Made by a program: the position numbers and the translations under genes. Shown in pieces: positions 46,200 to 56,559 of a stretch of 64,000 nucleotides of DNA. A model generated the notes under the pieces. The model saw only the letters and a list, made by a program, of their open reading frames with translations. It did not search any database and had not been told where the DNA came from. Position 1 is the first letter of the stretch; the number at the start of each line of letters is the position of its first letter. The stretch lies in the NCBI RefSeq assembly GCF_963676685.1, contig NC_092347.1, positions 90,956,592-91,020,591 on the forward strand, read 5' to 3'. The DNA is from Mytilus edulis (taxonomy: Eukaryota > Mollusca > Bivalvia > Mytilida > Mytilidae).

Positions 46200-48340
46200 T
46201 CTGTTTAGTGATTTTTTGATATTGTTGTAGTTGCTGTTCTTCAACACAATTCCAGTTGAGTTCATGATTTGCCAAAGAACACATGAAATAACATAAATTC
46301 CTGTTCCAGATCAGCTGTGCTAAGAGTACCTTTAGTATGAAGGAAGTTCAAAACAGAACAGGTTTCTTTGCCATTAGTGACTTCGACTAACCCCCGATTA
46401 ATCTTGTTCAACGGAATTGCAAGTTTTCCCATTTTAGTTTGTTTAACATACCAGTGACAGCTCCTGGTGATCTATCATTATAGTCATTAAACACATATCT
46501 TGCTGCCTTAAGTTTTATCTTCTCAAATTGGTGGTTTTAGTTTTGTTTGTATGGAGTCCAAACTGATGAGGAGTACTCGACGGTCGGACGCACAAGTGAT
46601 TTGTACGTACGGTTTTTAACCTTGTGTGTACAGTTTTTGTTTCTGCGTAGAAAGCCTAGTGTTTTATTAGCCTTTGAAGTTATATTATTAATATCATTGC
46701 TTATTGTAACTCCTAGATGCTTACTATTATTATAACTTAATTGTCAGATTCAAGTACATGATTATGCAATTTTTATTAAAATAAGTTCGGTTTTAAATTT
46801 TATGAAATAGTATTATTCAGGATTAAATTACGTTGTCATTGAGATTCCCATTTTTCAAGGTTTGATAGATCTTTTTGGAGTGCTGGAGACTCATTTATAT
46901 TATTAGATGTTTTATAAAGTAAACAGTCGTCAGCAAAAAAAAAAGACAAACCTTACAGTAGACATACTCAGGTAAGTCGTTTATGAATAACAAAAATAAA
47001 GTTGGACCTAATACTGTGCCCTGAGAAACACCAGAGTCAACAGCGAATTTGGAAGATTGCACACCGTTACGTAGGACTAACTGTTGCTTGTTTCACAAAA
47101 AATCTTTTATCCAAAGTAAAAAAAACATTTTACGTATACCATAGTAATCAAGTTTTGTTTTTAATCTTTCATGGGGGACCTTATCGAAAGCTTTAGAAAG
47201 ATCTAAAAGTGTTGCATCAATCTGATTACCATCTGCCAAATATTTGGCTATGTCCTGTATGTTGATAACAAGTTGTGCTTCACAGGAACGTTAACTCTTC
47301 AAGCCATGTTGGCAAGCATTTAAAATATTATTTAAATCTAAATATTTTTTAATATTGCTTGTTAAGACGTGTTTTAATACCTTTCAGCAAATAGCCGTTA
47401 GCACAACTGGTTTGAAGTTAATTGCATTATGCTTATCTCCCTTTTAAAAAAATTGGAACAACATTTTCCAGCTTTCATCCTTCTGAAATTTTTCAATCAT
47501 TTATGGATTTTTGAAAAAAGAATTCAAGGAAGGGGGATATTTCATCCGAGAATTTATTAAGGAAAATAGCAGGGATATTATCAGGCCCACTAGCTTTATA
47601 GTTGTTTTTATTTTAAGGAGTTCAATTATGCCATTGAAATTAATTGTTATATCTTGGCATTATTGGGTAGGCGCTTTTTGGTTTATGTGGCATTGAAGAT
47701 TTATCTACCTTAGTAAATGCACTTTAAAATTGAACATTTAAAATATTTGATTGTGTTTGTGAATCACTATCAAGTAATCCATCATTAACTCTCAAGGGTG
47801 CGACTCCTGATTGTTCAGTCTTTTTCCCTTTAATATATTGCCAAAATGATTTTGGTTTCTCCTCAAGTTGAGGACTCATGATTTCTTCCATTTATTTACT
47901 TTGGGCTTTCCTATTTTCTCTTTAAGCTGTTTAGGGTATCAAAGAAGATTTCAATTAATTCCTTCGGGTACATTTTACCTTTCATTGTCATTGATGGCAA
48001 ATCTATATCAGAAGGATTCAGTTCTCCACTCATCCAGAAGGTTAAATATTTAAAATTTAGTTTTAAATCATTTATTTCTAATAAAATTTGTTTAAGATAG
48101 TTTATATCAGATTTGCTTGGTGGTCTATAAATTAACACAAACAGACATCTGTCATATTTATTTGTGCTGCAATCAGCTCTACATTTTTTTCTACGATAAA
48201 TTTGTTGGCATATAGTACCTTTTTTAATAGCTATTAAAACTTCACCGCCTTCTTTACATTCTCGGTCTCTCCGGAAAACATCCTCTATACTAGAATAGTA
48301 GTCATCACTGTTGTGTCGACTTGCATTCTTATTGATATGA
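46200..48340 (-). pseudogene. 5'-truncated CR1/Jockey-group LINE (endonuclease and reverse transcriptase), inactivated
   Basis: On the minus strand from 48340 downward: the C-terminal half of an APE-type endonuclease (FRRDR, then IYRPPS near 48130, then GELNPSDID where the family has GDFN-PDIDW); a reverse transcriptase with DLSKAFDKVPHERL (about 47200), SQGTVLGPTLFLLFINDLP (about 47030-46975) and the catalytic FADDCLLYK (about 46940-46910); and the conserved post-palm region LGVTISND, VRPTVEYSSSVW, LKAARYVFNDY (46720-46470). This order is that of CR1/Jockey-type non-LTR retrotransposons. Frames shift several times, stops interrupt the RT, and the 5' end is missing, so it is dead. Plus-strand ORFs between 46547 and 48053 are shadows. 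A hypermutated palm block after FADD (a short deletion before the NNI segment) is also visible. Confidence 0.85.
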
Positions 48341-48384
48341 TTATATTATTAAATTAACTGCTCACAAAACTTTTAATTGTTCGG

Positions 48385-48578
48385 AATATTAAGGATATTA
48401 AAAAAAATACCACAGGAATATATGATCTTAGTTGTATATTTAAAACTTTTCGGTCCCCAGTGCTCTTCAACTTCGTACTTTATATGTTCTTTTAACATTT
48501 TTGATTCCTTGATGATTCTTTATTTTACATATGCGCGTCTGATACACACATTTATAAGCCTGGTATCTTTGTTGAGTA
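48385..48578 (+). mobile_element. R1 repeat, degenerate copy
   Basis: AAGGATATTAAAAAAAATAC, TTTTCGGTCCCCAGTGCTCT and TCAACTTCGTACTTTATATG align with the R1 monomer. The hammerhead area is reduced to GATGATTC and ATGCGCGTCTGATAC and no longer folds. It sits at the 5' truncation point of the LINE. Confidence 0.6.
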
Positions 48579-48734
48579 ACTAGACAAATTAGCTAGCATC
48601 GTTAGGTTGTCTGTAAATTACATGTTTTTTGTAACCTCCAAATATATATTTGATATTGTAATAAAAGCCTCATGGAGTATGCTGAAATTGTTTTATATAC
48701 GCTCATAATAGATTTGGCTAGCCGGTTTTGATAT

Positions 48735-48818
48735 TTTATTCTACATAGCATCGTTGTTTTCCTCTTATATTTGATGTGTTCGAACAGTTGTATACTATTG
48801 TTGCCTTTATTTAACGAT
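48735..48818 (+). repeat. R2 repeat, 3'-terminal stub
   Basis: CATCGTTGTTTTCCTCTTAT, TTGATGTGTTCGAACAGTTG and TACTATTGTTGCCTTTATTT are the end of R2 with an internal deletion. Confidence 0.7.
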
Positions 48819-49378
48819 ACTAAGACTTTTATAATTTGTAATATTAGAAAGATATAATAATTCACTTTTACTTAAAGATATTCCAAGGGACACACTTTAA
48901 TCCTACTTCTTCCTCAATATAACCAAACATATACACTAAGATCTTTGTTTAATCATTCAACTTTATGAATCGTCTTGAGTGACACTGGTTATCGAATATT
49001 AACAAACTTTAGCTCTTTTGACTACTCTTTAAATTGAATCACAGTCTTTTACATCTTTCTCATCATTGCTCATTGCAAATTAAATTGTCCTTTAACCTTG
49101 GTGAAATAAAAAGCCAAATGATCGATGATGCATAACTTCAAACTACTACCCATACGCTGCATTGTGTTCATAATTTATGTTAATTGTGCTATACAACATC
49201 AATTTCCTATTCAATATATTTTAATACAATAGTAACTAGGTGTTTAGATCCATAATATTGAATAACATTATATACTAGCAGTATCCACGGTTGCATGATC
49301 AGTTTTCATTATTTTCTCCTGTAAAACAAACTACACCTTTTATCAACCCTAACATGCTATCGTATCAGATATTTTACT

Positions 49379-49455
49379 ACCTACCTTAGCTGTATTTCTC
49401 AAAACTTTTAGGAATTTTTGGTCCTCAATGCTCTTCAACTTCGTACTTTATTCTA
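49379..49455 (+). repeat. R1 fragment
   Basis: CTACCTTAGCTGTATTTC, TTTTTGGTCCTCAATGCTCT and TCAACTTCGTACTTTATT match R1 just upstream of where the hammerhead would begin; the ribozyme itself is absent. Confidence 0.65.
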
Positions 49456-49556
49456 TTGTATCAAATATTTTACTTTGATTAATAGTGTGGATAACCTTTT
49501 CATGTGTAAAATACGTAAGTTTTCCTTCATCAATGACAACTTGGATGATAACTTTA

Positions 49557-49885
49557 TCAATTGCACCGCGTTTTTCTATTACTGTATTTACAATTGGTGG
49601 TGTTTGTTTTTATAATTTTTGAATCCTTTTTAATTCTTTTTAAAAATATTTTCTGAAAGTTTTTTTTTTTATTACATTTTACCAAACCCACTGTTTTAAT
49701 CTGTTTCCCGGTTATCCTTCGACATAAGCAATTTTGAAGCAGTTCTATCGTTGTTTTTGATACACTTGTTTGAATATCTACAGAAATGAGGTACTTTTCA
49801 CCTTTTAATGTAGAGATAGTGCTTAATATCTTCAAGCACAATTGACTTGGACCTGGTCTGCCTTTTTTAAATCCTTTTATTTTAT
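49557..49885 (-). other. Open frame of unknown nature
   Basis: A minus-strand frame stays open from about 49885 to 49557. It begins upstream of its first likely start with a GFKKGRPGPSQLCLKIL stretch and has a basic C-terminal third (lysine and asparagine runs). I recognise no domain. It could be a decayed transposon ORF or a host exon; codon-level evidence is lacking. Confidence 0.25.
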
Positions 49886-50369
49886 CTTAAGTTGTGCTCC
49901 AAATATATTGTTGGTGGATGACATCAAATTAGCCCTTCTTTTGGCTGTGCATATTTCTACACCTTGCTCTTTTTTGTACAACATTTACGAAAATTATTAA
50001 AATCTAGACTTGACTCTATCTCTGTCTCTGGTCTTTATTTCAAATACTGTTAACATTATCAAACACCTTTCTTTATCTCTTTTACTGCTTCAGATTATCC
50101 GTCATTCTTTTATTTAATGAGGAAAAAACTTGAACCATTTTATTACTACATGTAATTCCATTTTGACACTACTTTTATTAACATTGGCACGTGTCGAAAC
50201 TTACTAAATAAGTTCTCAACCAAACATGCATTATTGCATAACATCGTTAAAACGGTATAATGAAAATGACATTTATTGCATAGAACACAAACTGGTCGAC
50301 CTCTTAGCAGTTATATTCATTTTCTGTTCTTCTTGTAAATTCAAAAGACCGGTCTTGAAATAACATTTG

Positions 50370-50425
50370 GTTGTCTTCTGGAGAGTTGTCTCATCAGACA
50401 TCTTTTAATTTTTTATATATAATTA
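50370..50425 (+). repeat. R3 terminal stub
   Basis: TCTGGAGAGTTGTCTCATC followed by a T-rich tail corresponds to the R3 end. Confidence 0.5.
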
Positions 50426-50574
50426 TGTCTAATCAGTCTCATCAAATTAAATTAGCTATATACATGATATAATTTATTATTCTGGATTAAACATGTGTTC
50501 TTAATATTATTTTTTCTGATTTGTTTGTCCCAATGAAACCTACAATATACTGTTGCTGCGCAGGTTGTCTAAAT

Positions 50575-51650
50575 AATTAAATGGTTGCTAAGCACTTTTT
50601 CAATATAAATAGATGTTTGCTAGGCATTTTTCTTATATAAATAAATGGTTGCTAGGCATTTTTACACTCAAAATGAATGATTGTTAACAACTAATGCGAT
50701 AACACCCCTAGACCTTTAAAATAAGGTCTATGTAATAGTTTATATAGTTCTGAATGAAATCATGTATGGTTGCTAGGTACTTTTTTTTTAATAAAATAAG
50801 GCTGGTGGCTGAACACTTTTGACATTAACTTGACTCTTTATTTTTCATATGTTAATAAACAGTGGCTTTAAACGTCCTGAACATTTTCTCCATGTATAGT
50901 ATGCCTCTTTCTATTACAATTCCTTTCAAAATTCAATTATAATACACAAGGTCAAAGGTCAAGGTCATCAATGACCTTTGACCTTTGGTCAAATTTATGG
51001 TAATCTAACTGCCAATCGTTTGCACGTCATGGTCATTCAATAATTATTACTTTTCGATGATTATTTTAATAATATGGAAACATTTTAGAGGTAAAAAGCC
51101 CAAAATTACACATTTTTGTTTCCATAGCAGCCATCCTAGAACCTAATTTCCAAAACATTTTGTTATATGTTTTTATAAGAAACTTTGACACTTTTTATTC
51201 ATAACCACGTGTTAAATAGAGGTGAATGCAAAAATGTCTAGTTTGTTCATACAAAATGTGTTAAATTTCTCTTCTGAACTTTATTGAAAAATTACCTCTG
51301 CCTCTGGGGTTGTGACAATATTCAGCCAAAATATTTTTTATATATGACATTGCTATTTTGTTTGTCAAGTTTCATGTTTCTGGAAAATATTTATAAGTAT
51401 CATTTAATAAAACCTGGTTTTGATTACGACTGACTGCAAAGTACTTTTTTTTCGATGCTAAATTCCTAAAAAGTTGCAGGAAATCTCATTCAGTTGGTTA
51501 CCATGGCAACCATGGCCTAGCAACATTTTGGAGGGCATTTTTCTTATTTTATTACATGATCACATGTTTTGGCTAAGTTTCATGAAAATCGGTGACTATG
51601 CGTGCCGACCCCCTATATAACATGGTTGGTGGTTACAGACAATTGCGAAC
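50575..51650. other. Ancient repeat-like region with clustered transcription-factor-like motifs
   Basis: GGTTGCTAAG or TTTGCTAGGCA-type units recur at about 50583, 50613, 50647 and 50768. A nuclear-receptor-type palindrome sits at 50948-50990 (AGGTCAAAGGTCA and its mirror). A symmetrical RFX X-box (GGTTACCATGGCAACC) is at 51496-51511. The phrase CATGAAAATCGGTGACTATG near 51570 also looks repeat-derived. No ORF. Confidence 0.4.
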
Positions 51651-51734
51651 TCCAAGAAAATTTAAAAACGTCATATCTGAAAATAGACATTACAGTAGAC
51701 ACTAATTAATCAGACGCAACATACTGACATTGCA

Positions 51735-51880
51735 TATTATAGAAATGCATGTACCGAGTCAGGAATATGACAGTTGTTATCCGTTTGTTAGAAGTGTTGT
51801 TTTTACCATTTGTTAAGAGACTTTTCGTTTTGAATATTGCTTGGAGTTCTGTATATTTGTAATTTTTAGTTTTCTATGAA
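51735..51880 (+). repeat. R5 repeat fragment
   Basis: GTACCGAGTCAGGAATATGA (shared module), GTTATCCGTTTGTTAG, then GACTTTTCGTTTTGAATATT. It is followed about 110 bp on by an inverted R5 fragment. Confidence 0.65.
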
Positions 51881-51989
51881 ATACGAAAATATAATGTTTC
51901 TATGAATAAAGAAGATGCATGATAAACGATTCAGCAGCCAGCACCAAGATTGATCTATACAATGTGTGACAGGTGTCATTAAATACAAG

Positions 51990-52112
51990 AAAGTCCCTTA
52001 TCAAAAGGCAAAATCAAAAGCTCAAACACATCAAACGAATGACAATAAGTCATATACTTGACTTGGTACAGGCATATATTTATGTAGAAAACGATTGATT
52101 CAAACCTGGTTC
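51990..52112 (-). repeat. R5 repeat fragment, inverted relative to its neighbour
   Basis: GTCCCTTATCAAAAGGCAAA, ATCAAAAGCTCAAACACATC, the module CTTGACTTGGTACAGGC and TTCAAACCTGGTT. Confidence 0.65.
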
Positions 52113-52254
52113 AGATCCTTATCGTCCCTTGTTCACTATTGTCGAAAATTAACATACCATAAACAATCACATTTCTTGAAATAAAATATTCGATAACATT
52201 TACACTTTTTTGTCTGTTTTCGTGGACACATGATTTTTGACTGCCGATTTCTTA

Positions 52255-52425
52255 TCCCGGGCATAAAAACAATGCCGTATTTGGCGAAACCTTTTCAACT
52301 TTTGATCTTCAGTGTTGTACAACTTTGTACTTTTTTCACTTTCGATCTTTTATATCTGGGCATCACTTGTAAGTCTTGTATGGACAAGGCGATACTAGAA
52401 GGACTGCTTCATACCTTGATCTTTT
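52255..52425 (+). repeat. R1/R2-like leader with a decayed hammerhead, joined to the RT-A fragment
   Basis: GCCGTATTTGGCGAAACCTT, TCTTCAGTGTTGTACAACTT and TATATCTGGGCATCACTTGT match the region that leads into the hammerhead in R1 and R2. The core reads CTTGTAA instead of CTGATGA, and the GAAA block is degraded (GACAAGGCGAT), so it is not functional. RT-A coding sequence begins within a few tens of bases. Confidence 0.65.
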
Positions 52426-52771
52426 CCTCAATATTGACGTAGATGGACGACTTCACACGAAAATCTATGATAAACGGGACGATTTCAACTTCCCAATTAT
52501 CAATTTCCCATTTCTCAGCAGTAACATACCCTCTGCCCCTTCGTATGGTGTTTACATATCACAATTGATACGTTATTCTCGTGCTTGTTCACACTATACG
52601 GACTTCATATACAGGAGTGTGCTCCTTACGCAGAAACTGCTCCAACAAAGTTATGAGGAGGACAGATTAAAATTGACACTCCGTAAACTTTATGGACACC
52701 ATCACGATTTGGTCGATCCATATGATGTTTCGTTGACCAAACTAGCTAAGGACATTTTTACCACATGGTAG
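52400..52771 (+). pseudogene. RT-A reverse transcriptase, C-terminal fragment, open frame
   Basis: The frame runs open to the stop at 52769-52771 and encodes YLDLFLNIDVDGRL, YDKRDDFNFPIINFPF, YGVYISQLIRYSRAC and LRKLYGHHHDLVD. These are the blocks after the catalytic site in a reverse transcriptase family common in bivalve genomes; the layout (YLD, then K-DDF, then Q-IRY-R, then KFYGR) resembles the thumb of Penelope-like enzymes. There is no in-frame ATG at a sensible start, so this is a 5'-truncated element, but it has no internal stop over about 120 codons, which suggests it is younger than the other RT-A pieces. Downstream (52772-52990) lies a non-coding tail related to R2. Confidence 0.75.
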
Positions 52772-52990
52772 ATTGTGTTTTGTCATAATGTCGTCTAATC
52801 TTTTAATTACCAAACGTGACTTATTCCCGATTGTGACTGTTTTGCCGAGCGTGAACTCGCATTACTATAAGACGTGGTACGGTACTTATCCTTTCCAAAT
52901 TCATGTATTTAGTTTAAATGTTTAATGTTATATTTGTAATTCTCATCGGAGTTTGTCAAATGTGTTGAAGTCTTTTCTATTATATTTATG
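52772..52990 (+). repeat. RT-A 3' tail related to R2
   Basis: ACTATAAGACGTGGTACGGT, CTTATCCTTTCCAAATTCAT and GTATTTAGTTTAAATG correspond to the middle of R2 (compare 53980-54060), implying that R2 and this RT-A copy share their 3' region. Confidence 0.6.
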
Positions 52991-53074
52991 TGTTATGGTA
53001 AAGAAAATTAATCACCGCCTTCATTTATCAGATTTGATTTCGTTCAAAGTAATCAGTACGATATTTTACGTTTG

Positions 53075-54217
53075 AAGTTAGATTCATAACAAACCGAACA
53101 TAGTTTTATAATATAGTTAATTGCTACCTCAGTTTTATATTAATAAGAGTTAAAATGTGCTTTGTTATTAAATGCAATATCAGTATTTAGTTCAAATATA
53201 TAATCTTAAATTAATCCTAATTCCATCTTATTCATTCTTATGTGACGTCATTTTTCATTTTTTGATGCTCTGTTTTACTAATTTAAATGACGTCATTTTT
53301 TCGTCATTTTTCAGTTTCAAATAGGACGTCACTTGGCGTAGAGGTTTAAACGTATTCGGATGTGTCTACTTTTGTGTTTCAAATGTCTGGTTATGTAAAT
53401 GTATTTCAGTTGTTTTCTGTAATTAGTTAATACTTCAGCTTTATCATGTACATCTTTTGAATATTCATTTTATTAAATTTACTGTTTGCAAAAGGATAAA
53501 TTACTCTAAATTATAGGGATTTTCTGGTAACTTAACAGAAAACCCTTGCCGTTTTTAGCACAACCTTTTTGATCTTTTGGTCCTCGATGCTGTTCAACTT
53601 TGTACTCGTTTCGGCTTTCAAACTTTTGTATCTGTGCGTCACACATAGGTCTTGTGTGGACAAAATACACTTCTGGCGTATTAAAATTTTCAACTTGTTG
53701 CCTTTTGTTGGCTGTTGTTCGTGTGATTCTTTGTCAATTGTGTTCTCCAATTTATTTATATTGTAGTCCTGTGTTGTCATTTTGATGTTATATTTCACAT
53801 GGCCATAAAAGTGCGAGGTTTGGCATGCCACAAAACCATGTTCAACCCACCATTTTTTCCTTTAAAAATGCCTTGTACCAAGTCAGGAATATGGTCATTG
53901 TTATATTATAGTTCGTTTCTGTGTGTATTACATGATAACGTTGTGTCGTTTGTTTTCTCTTATTTTTGAGTGTAAATTCACATTGCGATAAGACGTGTCA
54001 CGGTACTTGTCTATCCCAAATTCATGTATTTGGTTTTGATGTTTATATATATTATTCTCGTGGGATTTTGTCTATGTGTGTTACATTTTAGTGTTATGTC
54101 GTTGTTCTCCTCTTATATTTAATGCGTTTCCCTCGGTTTTAGTTTGTTATCCCGATTTTGTTTTTTGTCCATGGATTTATGAGTTTTGAACAGCGGTATA
54201 CTACTGTTGCCTTTATT
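53075..54217 (+). repeat. R2 repeat, full-length reference copy (first unit of a tandem)
   Basis: 5' region with two TGACGTCA sites (53243-53250, 53288-53295) and GACGTCACTTGGCG; then ACTTTGTACTCGTTTCGGCT; a decayed hammerhead (53636-53687, stems GCGTCA/TGGCGT and GTC/GAC kept, core CACATAG); then ATGCCACAAAACCATGTTC, TTGTACCAAGTCAGGAATAT, GATAAGACGTGTCACGGTAC, GGTTTTAGTTTGTTATCCCG, and the terminus CTACTGTTGCCTTTATT. It aligns almost end to end with the inverse copy at 62463-63580. The minus ORF 53831-53532 and the plus ORFs are frames through the repeat. Confidence 0.85.
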
Positions 54218-54779
54218 TGGCGTATTGAATTTTAAACCTGATGCTTTTTGTTAACTATTAATCATGTTTTTCTTTGTCTAATATGTTCTATTAATTTGTA
54301 TTGTAGTCCTGTAATATTATGTTGTCATTTCAATGTTATATTTAACTTTGCCATTAAAGTGCGAGGTTTGGCATGCCACAAAACCAGGTTCAACCCACCA
54401 CTTTTATTCCCCTTTAAAAGTGTCCTGTACCAAGTCAGGAAGATGGCCATTGTTATATTATTGTTCGTTTCTGTGTGTGTTGCATTTTAACGTTGAGTCG
54501 TTTGTGTTTTCTCTTATTTTTGAGAAATTGAAATAAGACGTGGCACGGTACTTGTCTATCCCAAATTCATGTATTTGGTTTTCATGTTATATTTGTTATT
54601 CTCGTGGTGTTTTGTCTGATGCTTGGTCCGTTTCTGTGTGTGTTACGTTTCGGTGTTATGTCGTTGTTCTCCTCTTATATTTAATGCGTTTCCCTCGGTT
54701 TTAGTTTGTTACCCCGATTTTGTTTTTTGTCCATGGATTTATGAGTTTTGAACAGCGGTATACTACTGTTGCCTTTATT
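54218..54779 (+). repeat. R2 repeat, second tandem unit, starting at the ribozyme cleavage position
   Basis: Directly after the first unit's CTTTATT end the sequence reads TGGCGTATTGAATTTTAAAC, which is the base following the GTC cleavage triplet of the hammerhead and the DNA beyond it. The unit then runs to the normal R2 end at 54779. It contains GCTTGGTCCGTTTCTGTGTG, which the first unit lacks, so it is not a simple duplication of the first unit. Confidence 0.8.
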
Positions 54780-55212
54780 ATTCATGCCTTCTCGTTTCCT
54801 TTTATAATTGTCATGCCATCGGATAAAATGTGCTTACTTGTACTTTATTGCTCATCCAGGGTAGATGTATTTCATGTTTGTCGTCGTTTGAATAGGTTTT
54901 CAAATTTTGTACAGCGAACAGGACTGGAGCATATTGTTTACCAGTTGTGTTGCTATTTCCGTTTTTTTTTTCTAAAGTTCAACATAAAACGTAACTTGTC
55001 TTAGGAAGAAAAGATAAGAAGTTAGCAATATCCTTGAACTCTACTTTTCGCTATATCGATGGGGTTCTCTCACTAAATAATTCAAAATATGGCGACTATG
55101 TTGAATGTCGAACTAGAGATAAAGGATACTACAGATACATTAAATGCTACCTTAAATCTTGACTTACATATAAAAATTGACAGTGAGGGTCGTTAAAAAA
55201 TAAAACTTTACG

Positions 55213-55920
55213 GCAAATAAAGGCAAAAGTAGTACACTGAAATTCATAAATCGATTGAAAAATAACAAATCCAGTTTACACAACAAAACTGGGAGAAACA
55301 CATAAAATATAAGAGTAGAACTATGACACAACAGAAACACAACACTAAAATGTGACACACACAAAAAACGAACTATAATAACAATGGCAATTTCCTGACC
55401 TGGTACAGGACATTTTAAGAAAAAAAAAGATGGTAAACCTGATTTTGTGACGATCCAAACCTGCCACTTTTATGGCAATATTTAATATAACACTAGAATG
55501 ACACCATTACATGACAGGAATACAGTACAAATAAATGCAAGAACATTCAGGAAAGAGAATTACGCAAATAAACAATACATTATATTACGTTTCGACAACG
55601 AAACAACAGAAACACTGAAAACAAACGTCAATGCAACACACACAGAAACAAACTTTACAATAACAATTGCCATTTTCCTGACTTGGTACAGGACATTTCT
55701 TTTTAGAAAAAGTGTTGGGTTGAACCTGGTTTCTTGGCAAACCAAGCCTCCCGTTTTTATGGCAATGTTCAATATAACATTGAAATGACAGCATTACATG
55801 ACAGGACTACAATACAGATAAATGGGAGAACATATAGGATAGAGAAAAACACAAATAATAGCTATCAATAGGTACCAGGTTCATAATTTAATACGCCAGG
55901 CGCGCGTTTTGACCCACAAG
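55213..55920 (-). repeat. R2 repeat, diverged copy with internal duplication, left part
   Basis: Begins AATAAAGGCAAAAGTAGTAC. The module CCTGACYTGGTACAGGACAT occurs twice (55395 and 55677), each followed by a GGTAAACCTG or GGGTTGAACCTGG block and an ATGGCAATRTT block, so the middle of R2 is duplicated here. The left part ends at GCGCGCGTTTTGACCCACAAG, inside the hammerhead-derived region, where a MITE is inserted. Confidence 0.75.
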
Positions 55921-56237
55921 TTAATGCCGGCGCCACACATTGACGTACAGAACGGCGTGCACCAAACGTCCGAAGAAAATTGACAAAGTAGGGATACGTT
56001 AGTTGCACGCCAGAGGAACGCTACGCAATCGTTAAACGCGCGTTGCATAAGTTTGAAGCACGTCGAAATACAAAGGTATACCAAATACACGCTTAAAGCT
56101 CGTTGTACACACGAAACAGATATGTTTGAAAGGTTGAATGCATCCAAAATAACTAGCGTATTAGCAGCGTACATGATTTTTTTTAGTACGCTCGGCGTAC
56201 GTCGGAGCTATACGCTGATATGTGACGCCGGTACTAA
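55921..56237. mobile_element. CpG-rich MITE inserted in R2
   Basis: TGCCGGCGCCACACATTGACG at the left (from 55925) is mirrored by the complement of CAGCGTAT...TGTGACGCCGGTA at the right (ending 56233); about 20 of the outer 27 positions match. TTAA on the left and CTAA on the right flank the termini, giving a TAA-type duplication that would suit PIF/Harbinger. It interrupts the R2 hammerhead region between ACAAG and TCTGTGACGCTC, which adjoin in other copies. The ORFs here lack support. Confidence 0.7.
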
Positions 56238-56545
56238 TCTGTGACGCTCCGATAAAAAAAGGTCGAAAGCCAAAACAAGTTCAAAGTTGAAGAGCCTTGA
56301 TGACTAACTGTTCCAAAAAGTTGTGCCTAATACGGCTAAGGTTTTCTGCCTGGGATAAAAACATCCTTAGTATTTAGAATGACTAATACGTTTGCAATCA
56401 GTAAATTTATAAAAATGATTATATAATAGATAAAAATGATAACACCAAAGTGGTGACTAACTACAGAATGAAAACGAATACATAAAGCAACCTAAACCAG
56501 AACATAAAAAGTAACAGCCGAGTTAGCCGAAAAAAATCGACGCAC
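56238..56545 (-). repeat. R2 repeat, diverged copy, right part
   Basis: Continues the 55.2 kb copy after the MITE: GCCAAAACAAGTTCAAAGTT, AAAAGTTGTGCCTAATACGG, TTTGCAATCAGTAAATTTAT and AAAGTGATGTCACATTTGA, matching the 5' half of R2 read in inverse. Confidence 0.75.
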
Positions 56546-56559
56546 AAAGTGATGTCACA

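Noticed and set aside
46561..46575. CTGATGA core-like sequence
   Set aside because: It is LINE coding sequence on the opposite strand and has no GAAA or stems.
53636..53687. Active hammerhead in the R2 reference copy
   Set aside because: Stems I and II remain but the core is CACATAG and GAAA is lost, so it cannot be catalytic.
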